Part shown: positions 53,791 through 63,102 of the stretch, one piece after another | Numbering within the stretch: the first letter of the stretch is position 1 | Layout of the letters: each line of letters begins with the position of its first letter | Origin: Acidisarcina polymorpha | GTDB taxonomy: Bacteria; Acidobacteriota; Terriglobia; Terriglobales; Acidobacteriaceae | Reading direction: 5' to 3' | Length of the DNA: 64,000 bases | NCBI RefSeq assembly: GCF_003330725.1 | Contig: NZ_CP030840.1 | Span: 5,394,001 to 5,458,000 of the forward strand | Made by a program: the position numbers and the translations under genes | The notes under the pieces: model-generated | What the model was told of the DNA's origin: nothing | Database searches by the model: none | The model's input: only the letters and a program-made list of their open reading frames with translations

Positions 53791-54492
53791 CTACTGGTGG
53801 GAGTAGTCGGGAGATGAGGTGGTTGCTTTTTGGGCATCGAGCTTCCACAGTTCACTAACCAAGAGACCCTTCAAGTATCTTTTCCCGGCGATCCGTGAGA
53901 GCCCCGCTTGATCGAGCAGAGCCGCATAATTTGGAAGCGTACGTACCTTGAGTCCTGTCAGTAGCCCGAAGGCCCGGTAAAGGCTTGCCACAATCAGGCG
54001 CGAAGGCCACTTCATCAGCCCCTCCGCGGGGAGCGCGAACTCCGAGACGAGCCAGATTGCCTCTGGAGCTAGGCGGGGAACAATCTTGGCGACCAGGCCA
54101 GCGATTTCGTCTACGTTGAAACAATCAAGAAAAAAATTCGCGACCACAAGGTCATACCCCGTCCCTTCAAAATCCAATTTGCGTGCGTCGGCTTGCAGCG
54201 GCCGCAGGCGTTCTTCGGCGGAGGGCCCGAGGCGAGCTGCTCGAGCAGCGAGGAGTTCGAGCATGATGCTGCTGGAGTCGATCGCGTCCACTTCGACTTT
54301 GGCATTCGAAGCGAGGAGGCGGGCGGTAAAGCGGCCATCGCCGTCGCCGAGGATGAGCGCACGCCGTGAGTGGCCTAACTTGGAAAGGAAGTGGAAACGG
54401 CAGCGTTCAAGGTATGGGCCAAAGGTGAGGAATTCCAGGGGACGGTAGGCGCGGGCGACCGGGTCGAAGTTTGGGGAATCTTCCGCTCTCAT
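53791..54492 (-). CDS. Class I SAM-dependent methyltransferase
   Basis: 233 residues. Motif I is ALILGDGDGRFTARLLA, the acidic residue after strand 2 is in VEVDAIDSSSIMLELLA, and YDLVVANFFLDCF is motif IV. The N-terminal FDPVARAYRPLEFLTFGPYL resembles small-molecule methyltransferases. The ATG overlaps the stop of the upstream membrane protein (ATGA), so the pair is coupled. The joint substrate could be a lipid or quinone, given the membrane partner; not shown. Confidence 0.78.
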   Translation of the reverse strand: MRAEDSPNFDPVARAYRPLEFLTFGPYLERCRFHFLSKLGHSRRALILGDGDGRFTARLLASNAKVEVDAIDSSSIMLELLAARAARLGPSAEERLRPLQADARKLDFEGTGYDLVVANFFLDCFNVDEIAGLVAKIVPRLAPEAIWLVSEFALPAEGLMKWPSRLIVASLYRAFGLLTGLKVRTLPNYAALLDQAGLSRIAGKRYLKGLLVSELWKLDAQKATTSSPDYSHQ

Positions 54493-55406
54493 CTCACGAA
54501 CGGCAAAACTAAGAGCGGGGTAAGCAGACTGGCATCGGCGGCAATGCGCAGCGCCAGCGGCGAAAGCTCCTCGCGAAAGCCATCGACGGTGGCGAGACAA
54601 GCGGCCGCCATGAGCGCGGCAAGGTAGACGGGATTACCCGGCTTCAACAGAACCAGAGACGCAGCTGCGACCGCAAGCGACCAAGCAACGACACGGAAGT
54701 TGTTCGAAGCCCAGCGAGTGCTGGGGTGCGATCCTGCCAGAGAAGACGCCGTTATGGGCAGGTCATTTTCCCAGCGTTCGATCGCGACGCAATTCAACCA
54801 GCAAAGCGCAGCAAAGATGGCGATCGCCGGTAGCAGGGTCATGCGGCGACCATCAATCCGTGACCATGCCGGAATTGCGGTTGCGCCGGCAAAGACAATG
54901 CCCACGGCGAGTTCCTTCGGCAGCCACGGGTTTTGATTACTGGCAGGGCTATGGACGAGGAAAAGGTAACAGAGAGCTCCTAGGAAGAGAATGGTGTCTT
55001 CGTAGCGGGCCTGCGGCATCATTCGCATGAGAATCAGCCAAACCAGGACAGATCCGACGATGGCAGCCGCGGACAGGAACGCGGTGCGATGGCGGGCGTG
55101 GAAGTAATGCCTCTCGCGCAATGGTGTCAACGTCGATGAATGAGAGCCGTCCAGGATGCGGTCGGCGATATAGATAAGCCATGTTCCCAAGCAGAGAATG
55201 AGGGGCGCGTGCCAGGGAAGATGGGTGTGCATGGCTACGGCGAAGAGGATCGACCAGCAAGCAGCTACGGTGGGCGCATCAAGACTCAGAAGATGCCATC
55301 CTCCCATGATGACCACCCCACTCCGGCGAAGCCAGGAATGGGGAGCGACCGGCTTTACGGGTAGGGATTGTTCTCTGAGGGAGACAGAATCTACGGCGGT
55401 AGCCAC
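54489..55406 (-). CDS. Polytopic membrane protein, UbiA-like
   Basis: 305 residues with about eight membrane segments. GTWLIYIADRILDG has the Asp-rich form seen at the substrate site of UbiA prenyltransferases, but the second Asp motif is less clear (LATVDGFREEL). If a UbiA member, it would attach a prenyl chain to an acceptor, and the coupled methyltransferase could act on the product. Family membership is uncertain, so I keep to the description. Confidence 0.6.
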   Translation of the reverse strand: MATAVDSVSLREQSLPVKPVAPHSWLRRSGVVIMGGWHLLSLDAPTVAACWSILFAVAMHTHLPWHAPLILCLGTWLIYIADRILDGSHSSTLTPLRERHYFHARHRTAFLSAAAIVGSVLVWLILMRMMPQARYEDTILFLGALCYLFLVHSPASNQNPWLPKELAVGIVFAGATAIPAWSRIDGRRMTLLPAIAIFAALCWLNCVAIERWENDLPITASSLAGSHPSTRWASNNFRVVAWSLAVAAASLVLLKPGNPVYLAALMAAACLATVDGFREELSPLALRIAADASLLTPLLVLPFVR

Positions 55407-55586
55407 ATACCTATTTTACTGGGCGATTCCGAGTACCTGGTCTGCCGACGCTCACCGATATTTAGCCCCGCAGTAAGATACCTCAGCTTGCAAGACGAAA
55501 CCGCGCTTTAGCAGTGAGAAAGAATCACAGTTAAAGGTTTACTGTAGCGTTTTAGTTCACCGTTGTTTGGGCCCGCTGAGTTCTCT

Positions 55587-57827
55587 CTAGACCTTTGCGT
55601 TTTCCATAGCCTCAAAATGCTCACTAGCGCCGGCATGGTTCTTGTTTCGCGCCTTCTTTGCCGGCGCTGAATGTGGCTTAGAGTGCTCGCGGTGCTGCTT
55701 CGCGGGAGATGCCGGGAGGTATTTGGGTATATCGCTCACGCTTGCCTTACCTTCGGCCAGACGCATCAGGAAGGTCTGTGACTCAAATCGAGGGGCGGAT
55801 TTATAAGGTTCAACGGTATTCGCGTAGTAGTAAGTGCCATCGGATGCTTCGAGGCGTGTTTTGACGTTGTCCGCCAGAAAAGCGGCCAGAATTTCATCCC
55901 GCAGCCGGGCTCGGAGATGAGGATCCTTGATCGGGAAGACTACTTCACAGCGTTCAAAGAGGTTGCGAGTGAGCCAATCCGCGCTGCCGCAGTAGACTTC
56001 CTCGTCGCCGCCGTTTGCGAAATAAAAAATCCGGCTATGCTCCAGGAAGCGCCCCACGATCGAGCGGACGCGGATGTTTTCGCTGATGCCTTTCAGGCCG
56101 GGGCGGAGAGCGGACATGCCACGCACGATCAGGTCGATCTGCACCCCTGCTTGAGAAGCCGCATAGAGGGCCTCAACGACACTGGGCTCGAGCAATGCGT
56201 TCATCTTTGCGATGATTTGTGCGGGGTGACCGGCGGCGGCATGTTCGGTCTCCCGGTGGATCAGGCGAATGAAGGTCTCTGCGAGCGTGAGCGGGGAGAC
56301 GAGCAACGGCTTATAGTCGTCGGACTCGGAGTGTGCGGTCAGATAGCGGAAGACATTATGCGCGCCGAGCGTAATCTCGGGGTCGGAAGTGAGCAGGCTG
56401 ATATCGGTGTAGAAGCGGGCGGTGCTGGGATTGTAGTTGCCGGTGCCGAGGTGAGCATAGCGGCGGGTGACCCCATCTTCGTCATGGCGGACCAGCAGGG
56501 CGAGCTTGCAGTGGGTCTTCAGGCCGAGAATGCCATGGAAGACCTGAACGCCCGCATCTTCGAGGTTGCGCGCCCAGCGGATATTCGAGGCTTCGTCGAA
56601 GCGCGCCATCAATTCGACCACCACCGTCACTTCCTTGTTCTGTGCAGCGTCGACCAGCGCCTGGAAAATAGGAGAATCGGAACTCGTCCTGTATAGCGTC
56701 TGTTTGATCGAGAGGACCCGTGGATCGGCGGCGGCTGACTGAATAAAGCCGACCACGCCATCATACGAATCAAAGGGATGGTGCAGTAAAATGTCCCGGC
56801 GACGGAGATCATCGAACAAATCGGTTGCGTTGCGGCTGAGCCGCAGTTCCCGGGGAACGAAGGGCTGAAATTTCAGATCCGGACGTGGAGTGTCGCTATA
56901 GAGATTCATGAGCCGCGACAGGTTGACCGGGCCGTCGGTGCGGTAGACCTGGCTGTCCTCGAGCTCGAAATTGATGCGCAGGCGATCAATAATCTCGGGA
57001 TCGGCGGACTCTTCGATCTCCAAACGGACGGCGTCCCCCTTGCGACGGTTATGGAGTTCCGTGCGCACGGTCTCGAGCAGATTCCTCGCCTCTTCTTCCT
57101 CGAAGTAGAGATTGCTGTTGCGCGTCACCCGAAAGGCAGCTTTCGACAGGATTTCGTAGCCGCGATACATGCCAGCTGCATGATGTTCGATCAGATCGTG
57201 AAGGAAGATGAAGTCGTGGGTTCCGATGCTGGATGGCAGACTGACCAGCCTCGGCAACGCCCGGGGTACGGTAACGACGCCGAGCAGAGAGTTCTGCGCG
57301 CCGGCTCCGCGTCTCTTCCGCCTTAGGAGCAGGGCCAGACAAAGAGCCTTGTTAATGACCCTGGGGAAAGGATGGGCTGGGTCAAGGGTGATTGGCGTGA
57401 GCAGAGGATCAACTTCTTTTTGGTAGAAGTCGCTCGCGATCGCTTGAGCGGGCGCATCCAGTTCGTCCCATTTCAGCACACGGACGCCATTTGAGTGCAG
57501 TTCCGGGAGCAGCTGATCGTTCCAGCAGCGATATTGCTCGCGGACGAAGTTGTGAACGTTCTCGCTCAAGTCGGAGAGGGCCTGCTGCGGCGTCAGTCCG
57601 TCCGGACCTGGTTCTTTGTAACCGTCTTCAATTCGCTGGAGGACGCCGGCGATCCGAATTTCCGCGAATTCGTCAAGATTGCTCGCGGTAATAGCGAGGA
57701 ATTTGACTCGTTCGAGCAAAGGATTTGAGGCATCCTGCGCCTCCTCCAATACTCGCAGGTTGAAGGCCATCCAGGATTCGTCTCGACCGATGACCAGGGT
57801 TTCGGGGCGCGACTTGATTTCGGGCAT
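55587..57827 (-). CDS. ppk1: Polyphosphate kinase 1
   Basis: 746 residues, normal for PPK1. The phosphohistidine is in LGLKTHCKLALLVRH (near residue 437). The preceding VELMARFDEASNIRWARNLE and the C-terminal FYFANGGDEEVYCGSADW and NLFERCEVVFPI complete the PLD-like halves. It makes polyphosphate from ATP reversibly. The last 45 residues form a Lys/Ala-rich tail not needed for the fold. ppx and sixA lie about 2 kb away. Confidence 0.97.
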   Translation of the reverse strand: MPEIKSRPETLVIGRDESWMAFNLRVLEEAQDASNPLLERVKFLAITASNLDEFAEIRIAGVLQRIEDGYKEPGPDGLTPQQALSDLSENVHNFVREQYRCWNDQLLPELHSNGVRVLKWDELDAPAQAIASDFYQKEVDPLLTPITLDPAHPFPRVINKALCLALLLRRKRRGAGAQNSLLGVVTVPRALPRLVSLPSSIGTHDFIFLHDLIEHHAAGMYRGYEILSKAAFRVTRNSNLYFEEEEARNLLETVRTELHNRRKGDAVRLEIEESADPEIIDRLRINFELEDSQVYRTDGPVNLSRLMNLYSDTPRPDLKFQPFVPRELRLSRNATDLFDDLRRRDILLHHPFDSYDGVVGFIQSAAADPRVLSIKQTLYRTSSDSPIFQALVDAAQNKEVTVVVELMARFDEASNIRWARNLEDAGVQVFHGILGLKTHCKLALLVRHDEDGVTRRYAHLGTGNYNPSTARFYTDISLLTSDPEITLGAHNVFRYLTAHSESDDYKPLLVSPLTLAETFIRLIHRETEHAAAGHPAQIIAKMNALLEPSVVEALYAASQAGVQIDLIVRGMSALRPGLKGISENIRVRSIVGRFLEHSRIFYFANGGDEEVYCGSADWLTRNLFERCEVVFPIKDPHLRARLRDEILAAFLADNVKTRLEASDGTYYYANTVEPYKSAPRFESQTFLMRLAEGKASVSDIPKYLPASPAKQHREHSKPHSAPAKKARNKNHAGASEHFEAMENAKV

Positions 57828-58039
57828 ATAGATGTATGCTGAGAACTACCTCAGAAATGTTTACATGAACTTAAGCACGAGGAAGATGAATTCCGCGAAA
57901 AGAATTCACTTCGATCATTAAAGCTTGCTCCTGGATGTGTGCATAGCAGGTGCGTCTGCGCTTTTTGAGATCGTGGTGCTACCTCGTTGCATCCAAACGA
58001 GGACACTGACGAATTCCTAGGTAGAGAAAGGGCTATTGA

Positions 58040-59494
58040 GTGGCTGAGGTGAAAGGTTTGCTGCGCTTGACCGCAGTCGGGCTTCTTGGAGCGTTCGTAT
58101 CGATTAGCTCACAAGCTCAATCTCCTCAGCCGGCCACTGGAGCTTCCAGTCCTCCGCCCGCGGCTCCATCGGCGCCACAAGCACCACCGAGCACCTCGTA
58201 CCAGGGGAGCGTGACTGATGAAAAGGCCACTTCCGAGGTTTTGCAGTTGACCTTGGATGATGCCATTCAACGGGGGCTGAAGCATAATCTGGGACTCATT
58301 CTGACCGGGCAAAATCAGCAAGGCGCGAGCGGCCAGCGTTTGCAGCAGCTCCAGGCATTGCTGCCCAATGTCGATGCGAGCATCAAAGAAGCGGTGCAAC
58401 AGACCAATCTCCAGGCAGAAGGGCTGCGTATACCGGGTTTTCCGTCCATTATCGGTCCATACGGGTACACCGACGCCCGGGCAAGCATGAGCTGGTCGCT
58501 GCTGAACATCGCTTCTTTAAAAAGCTACCTGGCATCCAAGCATTACTTCCAGGAGGCGCAGCTTTCCGTCCAGGACGCCCGGGATATGGTCGTGTTGACG
58601 GTGGGGAACGCTTACCTGACGTGCATCGCCGATGCCTCGTTGATCGAGAGCGACCAGGCGCAGGTGGCGACCTCCAAGGTGTCGCTTGATCAGGCGGTTG
58701 CGAACCATCAAGCGGGGACCTCTCCCCTGCTCGATGAGCTGCGGGCCAGGGTGGACTACCAGACCCAACAGCAATCGTTGATTTCTGCCCAGAACCAATT
58801 TGAAAAGGACAAGATAGCCTTGGCGCGAGCGATCGGATTACCGCTGGAGCAAAAGTTTATCTTGTCCGACCAGGCGCCCTACGCCGTGCTGGATGATTTG
58901 AACCCCGAAAGCCTGGTATCGCAAGCCATCGGTTCGCGCAGCGATCTGAAGGCGCTCACCGAAGACGTGAATGGGGCGAAAGATCAACGCTCCGCAGCAA
59001 CGGCAGAGCGCTACCCGACCATCGATTTCCAGGGCGATTATGGCGACATCGGGGTCAACCTTCGCCACTCTCATGGTACCGGTGACGCCAGCGGGACGCT
59101 GAGCGTACCCGTCTTCCAAGAAGGAAAGCTACGCGGCGACGCGCGCCTCACGCAATCGGAGTTGGACCAGAGGCTGGCCCAGTTGAGCGACCTCAATGGG
59201 CAGATCAACGCTGATATCCGCGATAGTATTCTCGACATCCAATCGGCCCAAAAGCGGGTCGAAGTTTCGCGGAGCAATGTTCAATTGGCGACCGAGGCCT
59301 TGAGCGAAGCCCAGCAGAGATACGCAGCCGGCGTGTCGGACAACCTGGCAGTCTCACAGGCCCAACAGGCGATGGCGCAGGCCGACAATCAATACGTAAG
59401 CAGTCTCTATCAACATAATGTAGCCAAGTTGTCGCTCGCCCGCGCGCTGGGACTAGCTGACCAGAACTACAAGCGTTACGTCGGAGGTAAGTGA
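58040..59494 (+). CDS. TolC-family outer membrane efflux protein
   Basis: 484 residues. After a signal (LTAVGLLGAFVSISSQAQ) and a Pro-rich linker, two outer-membrane-efflux repeats follow. They include LTLDDAIQRGLKHNLGLILT, ARASMSWSLLNIASLKSYLA and the C-terminal QRYAAGVSDNLAVSQAQQAM. It forms the outer membrane channel of a tripartite export system with the coupled HlyD protein (GTGA overlap). The start is GTG with AAAGGG upstream. Confidence 0.9.
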   Translation: MAEVKGLLRLTAVGLLGAFVSISSQAQSPQPATGASSPPPAAPSAPQAPPSTSYQGSVTDEKATSEVLQLTLDDAIQRGLKHNLGLILTGQNQQGASGQRLQQLQALLPNVDASIKEAVQQTNLQAEGLRIPGFPSIIGPYGYTDARASMSWSLLNIASLKSYLASKHYFQEAQLSVQDARDMVVLTVGNAYLTCIADASLIESDQAQVATSKVSLDQAVANHQAGTSPLLDELRARVDYQTQQQSLISAQNQFEKDKIALARAIGLPLEQKFILSDQAPYAVLDDLNPESLVSQAIGSRSDLKALTEDVNGAKDQRSAATAERYPTIDFQGDYGDIGVNLRHSHGTGDASGTLSVPVFQEGKLRGDARLTQSELDQRLAQLSDLNGQINADIRDSILDIQSAQKRVEVSRSNVQLATEALSEAQQRYAAGVSDNLAVSQAQQAMAQADNQYVSSLYQHNVAKLSLARALGLADQNYKRYVGGK

Positions 59495-60735
59495 GAGTGG
59501 CTGACCAGAATCCTGAACCTGCAAATAATGGCGATGAGACCGAACGCAGCGAGAAGCCAAGGCAGAAGTCGCGCCGGCGTTTCATCATCATCGGGGTGGT
59601 GATGGTGCTCATCGTCGGTGCGCTGCTCTTCTGGTGGCGCTCGACCTTCTACGAGGATACCGATGACGCGCAGATTGACGGTCACCTGATCCAAATCAGC
59701 ACGCGGATCGCTGGCCAAGTGGTGAAGGTGTATGTAGAGGAGAACTCTCAAGTGAAGGCCGGCGACACGATCGCCGAGCTGGATCCGAAAGATTTCCAGG
59801 TAGCCGTACAGCAGGACGAGGCCAATTTGCAGGCAGCTGAGGCTGCCTACGAGGCGGCTAAAGTTAATGTGCCTATCACCGGCATCAATACCGGCAGTAC
59901 GCTGCGTTCAGCTTCATCGGATGTAGAAGGGGCACAGGCGCAGGTCACGGCTAGTCGGCAGCAGTTGCAGGGAGCACAGGCCCAGATAGCGCAAGCGGAA
60001 GCCAACTATACGAAAGCCAAGCTTGACTTGGAGCGTTACACACCGCTGGTTCAGAAAGATGTCATTTCGAAGCAACAGTTCGACCAGGCGGTGGCGACTG
60101 CCGATGCTGACAAGGCAGCCCTCGACAACGCCAAGGCGAACGAGGCGGCTGCACGCGCACAGGTAAGGGTCTCGGAAGAAAGGGTCAAGCAGGCGGTAGC
60201 GCAATTCCAGAACGCACAATCGGCGCCGAAACAGATTCAAGCGCAGAAGGCGCGCGCAGACCAGGCAGCTGCCCAGGTCCAGCAAGCCAAGGCCCAGCTG
60301 GAACAAGCAAAGCTGAATTTGAGTTACACGAAAGTGATCGCCCCCGTTGACGGCATTGTCACCCGCAAGAGCGTGGAAGTGAACCAGAATGTCAGCGTCG
60401 GCCAGAATTTGATGACGCTCGTGTCCCTGGACGACATTTGGATTACGGCCAACTTCAAAGAGACTCAGCTCCGCGAGATGCGCGCCGGGCAGTCCGCGGT
60501 GATTAGCGTAGACGCCTATGGCGGTCGCAAATATGACGCCAAGGTCACCCAGATCGGTGGCGCTACTGGTTCCGTGCTGAGCCTCTTTCCGCCCGAAAAC
60601 GCGACCGGCAACTATGTGAAGGTCGTCCAGCGGGTCCCGGTGAGGATCGACCTGGTCGATCCCCGAAATGAGAACAAAGACCATTTGCTGCGTCCTGGAC
60701 TGTCGGTTGAGCCCAAGGTGAGGGTGAAGGAATAG
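59491..60735 (+). CDS. HlyD/EmrA-family periplasmic adaptor
   Basis: 414 residues. A single N-terminal membrane helix (FIIIGVVMVLIVGALLFWW) leads to TDDAQIDGHLIQISTRIAGQ, the EmrA-type lipoyl half. A long coiled coil (ANYTKAKLDLERYTPLVQK and on) and the return half VIAPVDGIVTRKSVEVNQNV follow. It joins an inner membrane pump to TolC. No inner membrane pump gene follows; the next gene is Dps. The pump must lie elsewhere or upstream. Confidence 0.9.
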   Translation: MRVADQNPEPANNGDETERSEKPRQKSRRRFIIIGVVMVLIVGALLFWWRSTFYEDTDDAQIDGHLIQISTRIAGQVVKVYVEENSQVKAGDTIAELDPKDFQVAVQQDEANLQAAEAAYEAAKVNVPITGINTGSTLRSASSDVEGAQAQVTASRQQLQGAQAQIAQAEANYTKAKLDLERYTPLVQKDVISKQQFDQAVATADADKAALDNAKANEAAARAQVRVSEERVKQAVAQFQNAQSAPKQIQAQKARADQAAAQVQQAKAQLEQAKLNLSYTKVIAPVDGIVTRKSVEVNQNVSVGQNLMTLVSLDDIWITANFKETQLREMRAGQSAVISVDAYGGRKYDAKVTQIGGATGSVLSLFPPENATGNYVKVVQRVPVRIDLVDPRNENKDHLLRPGLSVEPKVRVKE

Positions 60736-60827
60736 AGAATACTTAGTGATTGGGCGGCAAAATCGAAGAAGAACTCATGAAGTCTTCGGGCACGGTCAGC
60801 ATCCAATCAAGTGGAGGAAGCTAAGAA

Positions 60828-61433
60828 ATGAGCTCTATGGCTGTGAAGGAACCAAAGCAGGCACTTGAAGTTGACCGGATCACGCCCCAATGGCACCAGC
60901 ATGCAAACCCCATTCAGAAATTCGGCACCGTCATCAAGGACCTGCCGATTGGATTGGAGGAGGAAGTCCGACTAGAAGTCACCAAGCGGCTGAACCTGCT
61001 GCTGGCCGATACGGCCACCATTCGCGACCTGTACAAAAAGTCTCACTGGCAGGTAGCCGGGCCGACTTTCTACCAGCTTCATCTTCTATTCGACAAGCAT
61101 TATGAGCAGCAAGCCGAGCTGATCGATACGATTGCCGAGCGGATCCAGATACTTGGCGGAGTGGCCGTCGCGTTGTCCGCGGATATAGCCGAACTTACCC
61201 GGTTGGAGCGAGCACCCCGTGATCGGGAAGAAGTTCCGGTGATCATCACCCGTCTTCTCGACGCTCATCATTCCATCTTGAAGGAAGTGCATGATTTCGC
61301 GAAGAAAGCCGCAGATCTGGGCGATGATGGGACCAACGATATGCTGGTCAGCGATGTGCTCCGCACGAATGAGCTTCAAGTGTGGTTTGTCAGCGAACAT
61401 CTTGTCGAGATGCCTTTGATTCGCGCCAAATAA
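60828..61433 (+). CDS. dps: Dps-family ferritin-like DNA-protecting protein
   Basis: 201 residues. Ferroxidase residues appear in KKSHWQVAGPTFYQLHLLFD and KHYEQQAELIDTIAERI, and AHHSILKEVHDFAKKAADLG makes the later helix. Dps oxidises Fe(II) with peroxide and protects DNA. The N-terminal and C-terminal parts are somewhat longer than E. coli Dps. GGAGG lies upstream of the ATG. An intrinsic terminator follows. Confidence 0.9.
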   Translation: MSSMAVKEPKQALEVDRITPQWHQHANPIQKFGTVIKDLPIGLEEEVRLEVTKRLNLLLADTATIRDLYKKSHWQVAGPTFYQLHLLFDKHYEQQAELIDTIAERIQILGGVAVALSADIAELTRLERAPRDREEVPVIITRLLDAHHSILKEVHDFAKKAADLGDDGTNDMLVSDVLRTNELQVWFVSEHLVEMPLIRAK

Positions 61434-61451
61434 ATTGTTTTTGAGGTGAGC

Positions 61452-61486
61452 AGGGCCAAGTCGGTTTAGGATTTGGCCCTTTACTT
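61452..61486 (+). terminator. Intrinsic terminator after dps
   Basis: Perfect 8-bp stem AGGGCCAA (61452-61459) with TTGGCCCT (61473-61480), followed by TTACTTT. It begins 18 bases after the dps stop. Confidence 0.65.
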
Positions 61487-61685
61487 TCCGCCGAATCTCT
61501 GATTGCTTCGCACCGTTTTGATTTCCCTTTCATCTATATTCTCCAGTAGGCCATTTCTCTCCCATTGCTGTCCTTGATGCTCTGCTCCAACTCACTCTCC
61601 TGAGGCGTCACGATTCTGCCGGTTTGCAGAGTTCCTTGGAGCGCCGGGATTTTCGGAGGAAAATGGTTGAGTCTGGGGAAATGCC

Positions 61686-62639
61686 ATGCCACTCGCTATC
61701 GATTTTTTCATTCAATACGGCTATGTGATTCTGTTCCTGTGGGTGTTGGCAGAGCAACTAGGGATGCCGATACCTAGCGCCCCTTTGCTGATCACCGCGG
61801 GTACGCTGACGGCCACCCACAAGCTGAATCTTCCGCTCGCCTTGATCTCCGTACTGCTCGCCAGCTTGATCAGCGACACCGTTTGGTATCACCTGGGGAA
61901 GCGTTTCGGGGGAACCGTCGTTCGCCTGGTGTGCCGTCTTTCGATGGAGTCGTCAACTTGTGTTCGGCGCACCGAGGATTACTTCACCAAACACGGTCCG
62001 GCTTCCTTGCTTCTGGCTAAATTCATACCCGGCCTGGGAACGGTTGCAGCCCCGATAGCTGGGCAGACAGCGATGAGGTATAGCACCTTCGCTGCCTATG
62101 ATTCCGCGGGGATTCTGCTGTGGTGCCTTACCTTCATGCTGGTCGGACGCTTCTTCGGCGACGTGCTCAAAAAGAATCCCGGGGCGCTGGCGTGGACCGC
62201 GCACTTCTCGGTCGGCTTGTTTGCGCTTGCCGTTGTCGGTCTGCTCGTCTACCGCGTCTGGAAGCAGCAGGCGTTCCTGAAGCAGGTCCGGACGGCGCGC
62301 CTCGAACCGGAAGAGCTGAAGCGCATGCTCGACAGCGGCAAGCCTGTCTTCATTGTCGATCTACGTCATCCGCTCGATTACCTGCCCGATCCACGGGTTC
62401 TACCGGGTGCGGTGCGACTGACTCCGGACAAGCTGGTCGAGGCGAGTGATGAGATCCCGCGCGATCGCGATATTGTGCTTTACTGCACTTGTCCGAGCGA
62501 GGCCACTGCGGCCAAAATGGCGATGAATCTGCGCAAGCTCGGTGTTTACCGAGTGCGCCCGCTTCGCGGCGGATTCGATCTGTGGAAGCAGAAAGGCTTC
62601 CCGCTCGAGGATGTTCAGCCCGCGGTCTTACAAGCCTGA
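61686..62639 (+). CDS. DedA-family membrane protein fused to a rhodanese domain
   Basis: 317 residues. The DedA part (about 1-195) has the FLPxPSxP-like LAEQLGMPIPSAPLLITAGT, GKRFGGTVVRLVCRL and FIPGLGTVAAPIAGQTAMRY. The cytoplasmic tail (about 210-317) is a rhodanese: PVFIVDLRHPLDYLPDPRV, an active-site loop YCTCPSEATAAKM with a candidate catalytic Cys, and GGFDLWKQKGFPL. DedA proteins are proposed lipid flippases; rhodanese domains handle sulfane sulfur or act as redox sensors. Fusion links the two functions. Confidence 0.88.
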   Translation: MPLAIDFFIQYGYVILFLWVLAEQLGMPIPSAPLLITAGTLTATHKLNLPLALISVLLASLISDTVWYHLGKRFGGTVVRLVCRLSMESSTCVRRTEDYFTKHGPASLLLAKFIPGLGTVAAPIAGQTAMRYSTFAAYDSAGILLWCLTFMLVGRFFGDVLKKNPGALAWTAHFSVGLFALAVVGLLVYRVWKQQAFLKQVRTARLEPEELKRMLDSGKPVFIVDLRHPLDYLPDPRVLPGAVRLTPDKLVEASDEIPRDRDIVLYCTCPSEATAAKMAMNLRKLGVYRVRPLRGGFDLWKQKGFPLEDVQPAVLQA

Positions 62640-62735
62640 CAAGGTACTCGCTGCTGTGGTGTCTCTGAAGCTGGAGTTGGGCGAGGATGGCAATTTTCGC
62701 TATATCGCTTCAAGAAAGCGACACGGAGAGCCTCG

Positions 62736-62990
62736 ATGGCCTGGACCGAGAATTACCTTTGCGACGTTTGTGGGAGGGCCAAAATGGAAGGCCAGCAGGA
62801 TTGGTGGCTGGCATTCGCCGAAACCATGTCGCCGACCGATCAGTCGCCAGTACAGCCGGTACTCCGTTTAACCCCTTGGAATGAGTTCCTATCTCATAGC
62901 TCTGATGTTCGGCACCTGTGCGGTGCTCGTTGCGCTCAAACCGAAGTGGATCGGTGGATGTCTCCGATCCTGAAAAGACTTCACTCGTAG
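62736..62990 (+). CDS. Small cysteine-motif (zinc-ribbon-like) protein
   Basis: 84 residues with GGAG seven bases before the ATG. Two cysteine pairs, CDVCGRAK near residue 9 and HLCGARCAQTEVDRWM near residue 62, could bind one zinc. The middle (DWWLAFAETMS, LRLTPWNEFLSHSSDVRH) is Trp-rich. It resembles a family of short conserved proteins in acidobacteria that I recall but cannot name. Function unknown; perhaps a regulator or small nucleic-acid-binding protein. Confidence 0.62.
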   Translation: MAWTENYLCDVCGRAKMEGQQDWWLAFAETMSPTDQSPVQPVLRLTPWNEFLSHSSDVRHLCGARCAQTEVDRWMSPILKRLHS

Positions 62991-63102
62991 GCCGGTATCA
63001 TGTGCTGAAAGAAGCTGTGCGGTTGCGGAGCGTTGCGCCTTCCCGGACCCTTTATGTCCTTTAAGATAGGGGGGCTTGGTCAATTATTGGGGAGCGTGAG
63101 GC

